Shown: positions 29,207-37,374 of the stretch, one piece after another
Position numbering within the stretch: the first letter of the stretch is position 1
Layout: the number at the start of each line of letters is the position of its first letter
DNA from: Deltaproteobacteria bacterium
Lineage (GTDB): Bacteria; Desulfobacterota; WTBG01; JAGOGO01
DNA: 37,374 nt
Assembly (NCBI GenBank): GCA_016935335.1
Contig: JAFGRE010000013.1
Location: forward strand, 1-37,374
Direction: 5' to 3'
Program-made: the position numbers and the translations under genes
The notes under the pieces: model-generated
Told to the model about the DNA's origin: nothing
What the model saw: only the letters and a program-made list of their open reading frames with translations
The model's database searches: none

Positions 29207-29272
29207 TACGTCTGTGTAGAGAAATGCCTCCGCATGGAGCGGTCGCGGATAATCGGAGAAGGAGAATCGACC

Positions 29273-29866
29273 ATGGGTTTGGTTGTTGAAGATTCCAATA
29301 AGGGCAGAATATTGAATTCCCTTCTTCAATGTATTGTAGAAGAAGGCATCTGCAATGTCACCATGAGAAAAATTGCCGAGAAGGCAGACATCAACCTCGG
29401 CTCGCTGCATTACTACTTTAAAAGCAAAGAGAATATATTCATAGAATTTATCCAGAGACTGTTTGAGACCTTCATCGCTGATATCGAAAAACGGTGTCGG
29501 CCTTCTGATTCCCCTGAGAAAAAACTTGACGCTTTTTTCGAGACAGGCAAAAGGTTTGTAGCCCGGCAAAAGGACCTTTTTATCGTATTCGTTGATCTCT
29601 GGGGAGTGTCCATAAGAAATAGCGCGATGCAGCGAATTTTTATCGAATGGTACGAGAAACTTTCCTTGGAGATGGAAGAGATTATCCAGGAGGGTATCGA
29701 GAAAGGGGTTTTTAATAACGTGAGCAGGCATACGCTGTCCGTCTCTTTCATCGCTTTTGTAGAAGGGATAGGACTGCATTGGCACATGCGAAACGGATCT
29801 TTTGATCTCAACGAGCATTTTGAGATCATGACGGAAAATCTTAAGAAAATAATTCTAAAAAAATGA
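29273..29866 (+). CDS. TetR/AcrR-family transcriptional regulator
   Basis: HTH region ILNSLLQCIVEEGICNVTMRKIAEKADINLGSLHYYFKSKENIFIEFI. ATG 29273 preceded by GAAGGAGA; the ORF track starts at 29234. Confidence 0.92.
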   Translation: MGLVVEDSNKGRILNSLLQCIVEEGICNVTMRKIAEKADINLGSLHYYFKSKENIFIEFIQRLFETFIADIEKRCRPSDSPEKKLDAFFETGKRFVARQKDLFIVFVDLWGVSIRNSAMQRIFIEWYEKLSLEMEEIIQEGIEKGVFNNVSRHTLSVSFIAFVEGIGLHWHMRNGSFDLNEHFEIMTENLKKIILKK

Positions 29867-29874
29867 TCTGATGT

Positions 29875-29911
29875 TTCCCGCAAAGGGGTGTCCCCGAAGG
29901 GAATGTTTTTT
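29875..29911 (+). terminator. intrinsic terminator after the TetR gene
   Basis: TTCCC-GCAAA-GGGG-TGT-CCCC-GAA-GGGAA followed by TGTTTTTT. Confidence 0.75.
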
Positions 29912-29927
29912 GAGCGGGGTTTTGGAC

Positions 29928-29944
29928 ATACGTACGAGTTGACA
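29928..29944 (+). promoter_or_regulatory. second operator-like ATACGTACG adjacent to a TTGACA element
   Basis: ATACGTACG (29928-29936), then TTGACA (29939-29944), upstream of the nitrilase-like gene; the -10 is not clear. Confidence 0.5.
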
Positions 29945-30104
29945 AGGTTTTTTTAAGACGCAGGACTTGTAGTTACCGGGACATCCCCGGAACGGGCTGA
30001 TTGGCAAATGGGGAGGTTGTTCTGGGAGATACTTTGGGTCTGCGGGTAATTACGAGGGCCGGATTGAATCTCATATTTGATGGTATTGGAAAGGAGAGTG
30101 TAAA

Positions 30105-31307
30105 ATGCCTAGTAAAAAAGCAACGACACCCAAAAACAAAAAAGCCGTTCCTCCGTACCTGGCAATCGGCCTCTCGACCACCTGCCGAGGAATAAGCAAA
30201 CGTTCCGATATCAAACGAAACTTGCGGCATATCGAGAACATGGTTCACGCCGCCATGTTTGTGGTGAGTATTAACATGCCGATAAAGATTGTTGCCTTGG
30301 CCGAGGGTGCGATATCCGGTTTCACCGATGAGGCGTTTGACATGCCTCACGTGACCGCGGCTCGAGATCTGTATATCGATATACCCGGAGAGGAGACCGA
30401 CCTGCTGGGCGAAATTGCGAAGCAGTATGAAACCTATATCATTGCTCAGTGTAAGGCGCGCTGGCCGGAGGTGATAAAGGATCGATTTTTTAATACCGCT
30501 TTCATAATTGATCCGAAGGGAAACGTCGTTCACAAGTATGCCAAGAATCATGTATTCGCCCGCGAGCGTTCCTGCATGCCTCACGATGTCTATGATCTCT
30601 GGGTGAAAAAGTTCGGGGATGACATTGACGCGTTCTACCCGGTTTTAAAAACCGACGATATCGGCAATATCGGCACCATGGTCTGCAACGACGGGATGTA
30701 CCCGGAAGCGGGCCGGGCACTGGCGTTTAACGGTGCGGAGGTGATATACCGGCCGAGTATGGCTCAGCCGATCACGGGAAATGGTCAGTGGGAGCTGCAA
30801 AATCGGGCGCATGCTATGTTCAATAACTGCTATGTCATCGCCCCGAACATCGGTCCCTATTATCTTCATCCCGGTTTTGAGTTTCCCTTCGATGTGGCCG
30901 GGGGCAATGCGCATATTGTTGACTACCAGGGTAATATCATATCCTTCAGTTCGTCAGGCAGCGACACTGTTATTGCGGCGATTATTGACATCGAGCAGCT
31001 TCGCCATTTCCGGGAAATGTCATTGTTCGGTAACTGGATGAAAGATCTTCGGACGGAGATTTTTAAACGAATGTACGAGAAGCCGATTCATCCGAAGAAT
31101 TTGTGGCTCACGAGTGATCCACTCCAGCACGAAGATCACGATGAAATCTTTAGGGGTAATATCAGACGCCTTCAGGACCGCGGAGTCTATACAGCGCCGG
31201 CAAAACATTATCGGGGTTCGAAGTTCATTCATCCGATGAAGGATCGGAAGATGAGAGCGTGGGAGAAAATGCGGGAGCTGCTCTGGGGAGAGAAGGGATT
31301 GGAATAA
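30105..31307 (+). CDS. nitrilase-superfamily carbon-nitrogen hydrolase (amidase-like)
   Basis: Candidate catalytic residues in ALAEGAISG (Glu), HKYAKNHV (Lys) and GTMVCNDGMYPEAGR (Cys). Confidence 0.85.
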   Translation: MPSKKATTPKNKKAVPPYLAIGLSTTCRGISKRSDIKRNLRHIENMVHAAMFVVSINMPIKIVALAEGAISGFTDEAFDMPHVTAARDLYIDIPGEETDLLGEIAKQYETYIIAQCKARWPEVIKDRFFNTAFIIDPKGNVVHKYAKNHVFARERSCMPHDVYDLWVKKFGDDIDAFYPVLKTDDIGNIGTMVCNDGMYPEAGRALAFNGAEVIYRPSMAQPITGNGQWELQNRAHAMFNNCYVIAPNIGPYYLHPGFEFPFDVAGGNAHIVDYQGNIISFSSSGSDTVIAAIIDIEQLRHFREMSLFGNWMKDLRTEIFKRMYEKPIHPKNLWLTSDPLQHEDHDEIFRGNIRRLQDRGVYTAPAKHYRGSKFIHPMKDRKMRAWEKMRELLWGEKGLE

Positions 31308-31451
31308 TGGAACGCTCGCACGGTTTGGGCAAAAAGCTCTGAAAGTGGAGCCATGCGGTCTCGTTCCGTGGGCAGCATCAGTTTTTCAGTTGCGCTTGGG
31401 ACTTACCCGGTCCTGAGTTTTCCATCTGAGCACAATGAGGAGGAATGAAAA

Positions 31452-32204
31452 ATGAGAGGGTTAAAAGGCAAGGTCGCTATTGTAACGGGAGGAAGTTCGG
31501 GAATCGGGAGGGCAACGGCAGTCGCGTTCGGCAGGGAAGGGACGAAGGTGGTTATCCTCAGCAATCAGCCGAAAGAAGGTGAGGAAACCGCCGCCGAAAT
31601 AGAGGCGGCAGGCGGTGAGGCACGGTTTATTAACGCCGATGTTTCGCGGTCTGCTGATGTCAGGTCTGCAATCGACAAGACTGTCGAGATCTTCGGAAAG
31701 CTCGATATCGCTTTCAATAATGCTGGTATCAACGGAGAACTTGCCGTCATTGATGAATATAGCGAAGAAGGCTGGGACACCATTATCGATATTAATCTTA
31801 AGGGAGTCTGGCTGTCCATGAAGTATGAAATTCCTCACATGCTGAAAACCGGCGGGGGAGTGATTATCAACACCGCATCAATCGGTGGTGTAGTTGGTTT
31901 GCCGTTGAATATCGCCGGGTATATAGCCAGTAAACATGGCGTGCTCGGCCTTACCAAGGTCGCCGCTTTGGAATATGCCACGAAAGGGATTCGGGTGAAT
32001 GCTATCTGCCCTGGCGCGATACGGACCCCCTTAAATCAGGATTTGCCTGATGAGATCGTTGCCCCCATTCTCTCCCGGCATCCGATTGGGAGGATCGGCA
32101 GACCCGACGAAGTCTCGGAGCTGGTGTTGATGCTTTGCTCCGATGCGGCTAGTTTTGTCACCGGTGCTTCCATCATGATTGACGGCGGGTACACGGCCCA
32201 GTGA
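31452..32204 (+). CDS. short-chain dehydrogenase/reductase (SDR)
   Basis: KVAIVTGGSSGIGRATA, NNAGINGE, INTASIGG, YIASKHGVLGLTK, C-terminal GASIMIDGGYTAQ. Confidence 0.95.
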   Translation: MRGLKGKVAIVTGGSSGIGRATAVAFGREGTKVVILSNQPKEGEETAAEIEAAGGEARFINADVSRSADVRSAIDKTVEIFGKLDIAFNNAGINGELAVIDEYSEEGWDTIIDINLKGVWLSMKYEIPHMLKTGGGVIINTASIGGVVGLPLNIAGYIASKHGVLGLTKVAALEYATKGIRVNAICPGAIRTPLNQDLPDEIVAPILSRHPIGRIGRPDEVSELVLMLCSDAASFVTGASIMIDGGYTAQ

Positions 32205-32348
32205 TTTTGCCGGAGGAAGATGTGACGTTTGGCTCTGTCCCGGCTACAACGTCATGATCGGTTTTGTTCCTGCGTAGCCGATGATTGATAGAGAGGGCTT
32301 TGCGAAAGATGTTTGAATTTATGGCAGTGAATCCCACAATCCAAGGCG

Positions 32349-33557
32349 TTACGGTTGATCATGGGGAAGGGTGAGCACAAAGTTGGAACCCCAATCCTTG
32401 GCCTCATACCAAATATCACCGCCATGTTTTCCGATGATTTCTTTGGTTAGATAGAGCCCGAGGCCCATGCCGTCGGAAACGCGCTGATCTTTGCCGCCGA
32501 TCCGGAAAAATCTTGTAAAGAGTCTATCGCGACACTGCTCCGGAATAGGCTCCCCACTATTATAAACGTTTAGTTTGTAGTATGAACCGTGGTCTTCGAA
32601 GCCGAATGCTATCGTACAGCCTTTGCCGCCATATTTGATGGCGTTGGAAAAGAGATTCCGGAAAACAATTTTCAGCCAGACCCTGTTTGCGTTGATGGGA
32701 ATTTGGTTGGCCGGAATAGCACCGAGGCGGTTATCGATTACTATATCCTGCTGTTCCATCTCCTGCGAAAGCTCGGCCAGGACCGGATCGATGATATCTT
32801 CCCGCAAATCCAACATCTTCCTTTCAAAATCCACATCACCGGCAACGGCTGATGTCTTGCCCAGGCAGTCTTCGGCGACGCCAAACAACCGGTTAATTCT
32901 GCCATAGAGGTCGATTACCGTATTCTTTACGCTTTCATCCATGTGGCCGTAAATACCGCGTGCGAGCAGTTTAAGCGTTGCTTCGATGGAGATCAGGGGG
33001 TTCCGTATATCATGGGAGACAACCATCAACATGGTGAGAACCTCTTCGTTTAGCGCTTGAATACGCGCTCCAGATTTCCTCAGCTTTTTCTCCGCCTGCC
33101 TGCGCTCGGTGACATCCTCAATGGCGAGGAGGATCATTTCGGTCTCATGGTTTGCGCCCTTCAGCCGTCGAGCATTCAGCACCATTGTCTTGTGGCCGAT
33201 GTTTTTGAAATCGTGCTCAACTTCGAATGCTTCAAATTTCGTATTCCTGGGGATGATTTCTTCCAAAAGCTCCCGCAGCCTCGGAATATCCCACTGGTTG
33301 TTGCCGACCTCATAGATTAATTTATGCACGGTCTCCTCCGGCAGCACGCGGAAGGTCGTAAAAAAGGACCGATTGGCCGAAATGACTCGCAAACGATCGT
33401 CGAGCACAACCAGCGGTTCCCTGACAGTCTCCACAAGGGTCTCGGCATAGCGGCGGGCATCGAGAGCGGTTTCCACCGCCTGTTTGCACGCTGCTTCGGC
33501 TGCCTGCAGTTCAGCGATCCGTTGCTCCAGTTCTTCATAGGATGGCTTATCGGCCAT
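32349..33557 (-). CDS. PAS-domain sensor histidine kinase
   Basis: PAS region PLVVLDDRLRVISANRSFF; HisKA MVVSHDIRNPLISIEATLKLL; ATPase motifs NLFSNAIKYG and DGMGLGLYLTKEIIGKHGG. Confidence 0.93.
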   Translation of the reverse strand: MADKPSYEELEQRIAELQAAEAACKQAVETALDARRYAETLVETVREPLVVLDDRLRVISANRSFFTTFRVLPEETVHKLIYEVGNNQWDIPRLRELLEEIIPRNTKFEAFEVEHDFKNIGHKTMVLNARRLKGANHETEMILLAIEDVTERRQAEKKLRKSGARIQALNEEVLTMLMVVSHDIRNPLISIEATLKLLARGIYGHMDESVKNTVIDLYGRINRLFGVAEDCLGKTSAVAGDVDFERKMLDLREDIIDPVLAELSQEMEQQDIVIDNRLGAIPANQIPINANRVWLKIVFRNLFSNAIKYGGKGCTIAFGFEDHGSYYKLNVYNSGEPIPEQCRDRLFTRFFRIGGKDQRVSDGMGLGLYLTKEIIGKHGGDIWYEAKDWGSNFVLTLPHDQP

Positions 33558-33588
33558 GATAAAATCCTTCCATTGTCCTTAACCCGAA

Positions 33589-33623
33589 AACCCTCGTCAG
33601 GTCATTTCTTCCTAACGAGGGTT
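33589..33623. other. hairpin in the 5' leader of the PAS histidine kinase
   Basis: Perfect 9-bp inverted repeat AACCCTCGT...ACGAGGGTT with a 17-nt loop, about 32 nt from the start codon. Confidence 0.5.
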
Positions 33624-34004
33624 CAATTGCGTCCTTTTACGGTGGTCCTGCTCCTCACTTTAGGGAGTACGAGGCCCGAAATATGCTACAAACGGCTTCT
33701 CTGATTTTGTATCAAAAGAAACAAGATGTTGTCAAGGTCTCTTCCTTTAAAATAAAAAGCACTTTTTGCCTGGACGGTTTTTGTCGCCTGGTTCTCAAAG
33801 CGTAGATTCCGGGTATCGTCTGACATTCCCACCGAAAGCCGTTACCCCCTCTGCCATTGTTCGCAGGGTCGAGGTTTACGTGATCGAGGATCTACGGACA
33901 TCTTATATGAAGAGGCGTATCTTTCTCAAAGGTTTGGTTCCGAGATTTAGATCAAAAAAACGTCCGAAGAAAACCCGGAAGGCTATCTAAAGACCTGGAT
34001 ATAC

Positions 34005-34559
34005 TTATCCCCATCGTTTGAATAAATCGTGCTTGATGTTTAGCAGATCGAGGACTTTTCCGACCGTGTGATCAATAATGTCCTGAAGGGAGGTGGGATG
34101 ATGATAGAAAGCCGGAACCGGGGGCATGATGATTGCCCCTGCTTCCGAAGCTTGGGTCATCAGTCGAAGGTGACCCCCATGGAGAGGCGTTTCGCGTACG
34201 AGGAGAATGAGTTTTCTTTTCTCCTTCAAAACCACGTCTGCCGCTCGGATCACCAGATTGACGTTAAATGAATTGGCGATACCGGAAAGGGTTTTAATAC
34301 TGCACGGGGCGATTATCATTCCATCAGTCCGGAAAGAGCCGCTTGATAGTGCGCTGGAGAGGTCTTGTGCTTCATAGACAACATCCGCCAATGCGCGCAC
34401 CTCTTGAAGAGATTTATCACTCTCCATGGCTATGGTTTGTTCCGCGGTTTCGCTTATGACGAGATGAGTTTCTATATCGTCTTTTTCGTGCAGGACTTCA
34501 AGAAGTCTGATTCCGTAGTGAGGACCGCTTGCTCCGGTTATTCCGATAATAAGCTTCAT
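34005..34559 (-). CDS. ubiX: UbiX-family flavin prenyltransferase
   Basis: MKLIIGITGASGPHYGIRLLEVL, GMIIAPCSIKTLSGIANSFNVNLVIRAADVVLKEKRKLILLVRETPLH, GAIIMPPVPAFYHHP. Confidence 0.95.
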   Translation of the reverse strand: MKLIIGITGASGPHYGIRLLEVLHEKDDIETHLVISETAEQTIAMESDKSLQEVRALADVVYEAQDLSSALSSGSFRTDGMIIAPCSIKTLSGIANSFNVNLVIRAADVVLKEKRKLILLVRETPLHGGHLRLMTQASEAGAIIMPPVPAFYHHPTSLQDIIDHTVGKVLDLLNIKHDLFKRWG

Positions 34560-35069
34560 GGCTGTCTCCAGAGAAATTTGCGCCAGTCTTTGTCGGCTCC
34601 TGTTTCCCTCTCGAAGGTGAGAGGATGGACCGGGAGCACCGGAATTTGCTATCTGGTGATGAAAGCACGTGTTCTTGCGGATTGCAAGAAGATTTTGTCA
34701 TAGATGTTTGGCAAAAACATTTTTTTCCATCGAGCATGTTTGATATGTATTGACGTTAGTATCGTGTGGCGATAAGAGTTCTTATAAAGAGTATTGACAT
34801 TTTCTAAGTTTGATTCTATATCTTGTGACAAATAGGTTTTATGGTTAATCCTCAGCGAGAGGGCTCTTAGTGAGGCTGAAAATAATGAGGGAGAGCAGCA
34901 AGAATAGAGACCGGATTTTCGCGTAATTGGAAATCTGGTTTTTTTTGGCTATTCCGGCTCCGAGGCAATTTGGGGATTTGGGGGGAAAAATTATCAGTAA
35001 GGCGTCCTGCAAAGTAGTTAATTCGAAGAAGGAACCTTTTCAAACCTACTTGAGGAATGGCGGTGTCTG

Positions 35070-36131
35070 ATGGATAAGAAAAAAAGTCAACTGCGTGACG
35101 GGGCTCACTTTGGAGAACTGTTTTATTCCTCCAGAGACGCCATGAACATCTATGATGAAAACGGGCACATAGTCAATAGCAACCCACGGGCATCTGATAT
35201 GCTGGGGTATTCTCACGACGAGCTCGTGCGGCTTTCCGGACCTGATATAATCCACCCTAAGTACCATGCCATCTTTGAACAATTCCTTCATGATGTGAGC
35301 AATAAAGGTGAATTCTGTGCGGAAGCTATTGATGTTAGGAAGGATGGCTCGGCGCTCAATATTGAGGTATGGGGAACAAGAATTTTGTATGACGGAAAGC
35401 CCCGAAGCTTGTCCGTAGTGCGGGACATAACAAAGATGAAAGCGTTGGAGAACCAACTGGCGGAGGAGCTCAAGGAAAAACAGCGATTGATCGAAAAGCT
35501 TATACAATCTCACGACTTAAATGCCCGCCAGATATCAAGAGAACTCCATGATACTATCGGGCAGACATTGACTTCAATAAAAATGGATGTTGAGAACATT
35601 CTGGCCAAGCTAGACCTCGCTGAATTTCCCTTGGAGAAAAACCTTATTTCCATCGGTAACAAAACCGTCAAAGCCATAAGAGACCTCAAGGATATCAATG
35701 TACTTTTGCATCCCTTAGAGTTTGATGATTTGGACTTGATCGGCTCGATTCGGGATTTCCTTTCGGCGATCCAGAAAAGCCATAAAATCCAGGTTCAATT
35801 TTTTACCCGTGGCATGACGCATCAGCTCGATCATGAGAAGACGTTCGCTCTGTATCGGATTGTCCAAGAGGCCTTCACAAACATTCTGAAACACGCTCAT
35901 GCAACGAGGGTCTTTGTGCATCTTTACGAAAAGAAAGATTATGTGGCACTGACTATTGAAGACGACGGAGTCGGTTTCGAGATTAAAAAGCTGGAGGCGG
36001 ATACTCTTCGAGATAAAAGGCTGGGAATACATATCATGAGGAACAGAGCTATTGAGCATAGTGGTTATTTTTCTATTGATTCAAGCAAGGGAAATGGTAC
36101 TGTCGTTGTCGTTGAGATACCTTTTGTGTAG
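35070..36131 (+). CDS. PAS-domain NarL/DesK-type sensor histidine kinase (HisKA_3)
   Basis: PAS followed by QISRELHDTIGQTLTSIKMDVE (HisKA_3), IVQEAFTNILKHAHATRV and IEDDGVGF. Confidence 0.93.
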   Translation: MDKKKSQLRDGAHFGELFYSSRDAMNIYDENGHIVNSNPRASDMLGYSHDELVRLSGPDIIHPKYHAIFEQFLHDVSNKGEFCAEAIDVRKDGSALNIEVWGTRILYDGKPRSLSVVRDITKMKALENQLAEELKEKQRLIEKLIQSHDLNARQISRELHDTIGQTLTSIKMDVENILAKLDLAEFPLEKNLISIGNKTVKAIRDLKDINVLLHPLEFDDLDLIGSIRDFLSAIQKSHKIQVQFFTRGMTHQLDHEKTFALYRIVQEAFTNILKHAHATRVFVHLYEKKDYVALTIEDDGVGFEIKKLEADTLRDKRLGIHIMRNRAIEHSGYFSIDSSKGNGTVVVVEIPFV

Positions 36132-36200
36132 ACCCATCCATGAATCTAATGGATGCAAGTAAAATTGTGATCAAAAATCATATGGACGAGGTGATGGGAC

Positions 36201-36893
36201 GTGCCAGCCGAAGAGCATACTGTAGTAATCTCACGAGATGAAAACGGTGTGAGAAATAAAACAGATAAGGTCCTTGTTGCTGACGATCACCCGATTGTTC
36301 GTCAAGGGGTAAAAGATATTCTCCAGGACAATCTAAACATGCACGTTGTCGGCGAAGCTCGGACCGGGAGGGAGGCGATTGAACTGGCGCGAGCGCTGCG
36401 GCCGGACATTGTAATTATTGACATCTCCATGCCTGAGATAAACGGCATTGAGGCGGTATTGGAGATAAAGAAGCTATTGGATAAGGCTATCATTGTTGTC
36501 TACAGCATGTACTCTAACCGGGAGTATGTCGATCTTCTGCTTAATGCCGGAATAGCAGCGTATATTCTGAAAGAAGACTCCCTGACCGATCTTATTCACG
36601 CCATAGATCTTGTAAAAAAGGGAGGCGTTTATTTGAGCAAAGGCGTTTCGGATATTGTGCTAAAACCCCGTGAGAAGAGGGCAGAGAATGATTTCGATAT
36701 TCTCAGTGGGCGAGAGCGTGAAGTTTTGCGGCTGATCGCCGAGGGGTACACGGCCCATGAAATTGCGGACCGGCTTTGCATAAGCACCAAGACTGTCGAG
36801 TCACACAAATACAACATGTTCGAAAAACTCAATGTTAAAACCATTGCGGGTCTGACTAAGATAGCCATCAAGAAGCGGCTCGTGAGTTTATAA
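36201..36893 (+). CDS. NarL/LuxR-family response regulator
   Basis: Receiver VLVADDHPIVRQGV, PDIVIIDISMPEINGIEA; LuxR HTH LSGREREVLRLIAEGYTAHEIADRLCISTKTVESHKYNMFEKL. GTG start. Confidence 0.95.
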   Translation: MPAEEHTVVISRDENGVRNKTDKVLVADDHPIVRQGVKDILQDNLNMHVVGEARTGREAIELARALRPDIVIIDISMPEINGIEAVLEIKKLLDKAIIVVYSMYSNREYVDLLLNAGIAAYILKEDSLTDLIHAIDLVKKGGVYLSKGVSDIVLKPREKRAENDFDILSGREREVLRLIAEGYTAHEIADRLCISTKTVESHKYNMFEKLNVKTIAGLTKIAIKKRLVSL

Positions 36894-36979
36894 TAAGGGA
36901 CACGACCACTGTCCACCTGCCCTCAGAAATATCTTACCCAAAAATCAGACTGTTCCGACTTACTTTCCGATCCATCTTA

Positions 36980-37009
36980 TTGACTTTCTTGTCCAACCTA
37001 GCCTATACG
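36980..37009 (+). promoter_or_regulatory. candidate promoter downstream of the NarL-type regulator
   Basis: TTGACT (36980-36985), 18-nt spacer, TATACG (37004-37009). Confidence 0.4.
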
Positions 37010-37262
37010 AAAGATCAGGCAGGAAGCAGGTCATCATGTTCATGATACGCAGAGAGGAGCGTGCCAGGGTGAGTTCTTCCACTCATTGTATCTCCTGTTG
37101 CCGGAATCACCATTTTTCACCGAATTTTCTACCAAAGTTGTCAAGGCATAGATTCCTTGGTTCCCCGATTAGACCAATCGCTGTTTTCCCTCATGGAATT
37201 CTGCTTTTATCTAGTAATCACCGAAAACAGATCCTCGGGAGAAATCAAAAAAATGAGGAGGC

Positions 37263-37374
37263 ATGCAATTGATAAAACAGACTGATACAAAACAAATTGT
37301 TGAATGTTATAGAAGATTGATGGCACTTTCATTAACTCTTCTTGTTGCTAACCTCTTGTGGGGGGGCGGGGCAG
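37263..37374 (+). CDS. possible 5' end of a protein gene truncated by the window edge
   Basis: Open frame MQLIKQTDTKQIVECYRRLMALSLTLLVANLLWGGG to the window end; GAGGAGG is well spaced for the in-frame TTG at 37269. Hydrophobic segment present. Confidence 0.35.
   Translation, partial: MQLIKQTDTKQIVECYRRLMALSLTLLVANLLWGGGA

Overview
The window looks like ordinary chromosomal sequence, probably from a Deltaproteobacterium/Desulfobacterota (inferred from gene content and order, not tested by search). The left part holds amino-acid, vitamin and housekeeping genes: apgM, hom and an aminotransferase on the minus strand, then a histone-deacetylase-like gene. These are followed by tRNA-Gln, an FG-GAP/VCBS protein, a tRNA with a CAT anticodon, tilS, ftsH, folP, pdxJ, tsaE, lysC, cimA, an HhH protein, a TPR protein and a HAD hydrolase. 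The middle holds a P-loop protein, a UspA-like protein, an Nramp-type transporter interrupted by an in-frame TGA, a MoaE-like protein, a K+ channel, a Pal-like lipoprotein and a small repeat-bearing lipoprotein. The right part holds an opgG / small membrane protein / opgH cluster, a TetR-nitrilase-SDR group, a PAS histidine kinase, ubiX and a NarL-type two-component pair. I found no CRISPR array, transposon, integrase or phage module, and no clearly new system. The most useful leads are: (i) a protein gene between two tRNAs whose stop codon lies inside the downstream tRNA; (ii) the TGA-interrupted Nramp gene; (iii) an uncharacterised membrane protein between opgG and opgH; (iv) a repeated ATACGTACG operator-like site flanking a TetR gene; (v) a potentially structured, unannotated intergenic RNA near 29.04-29.14 kb.
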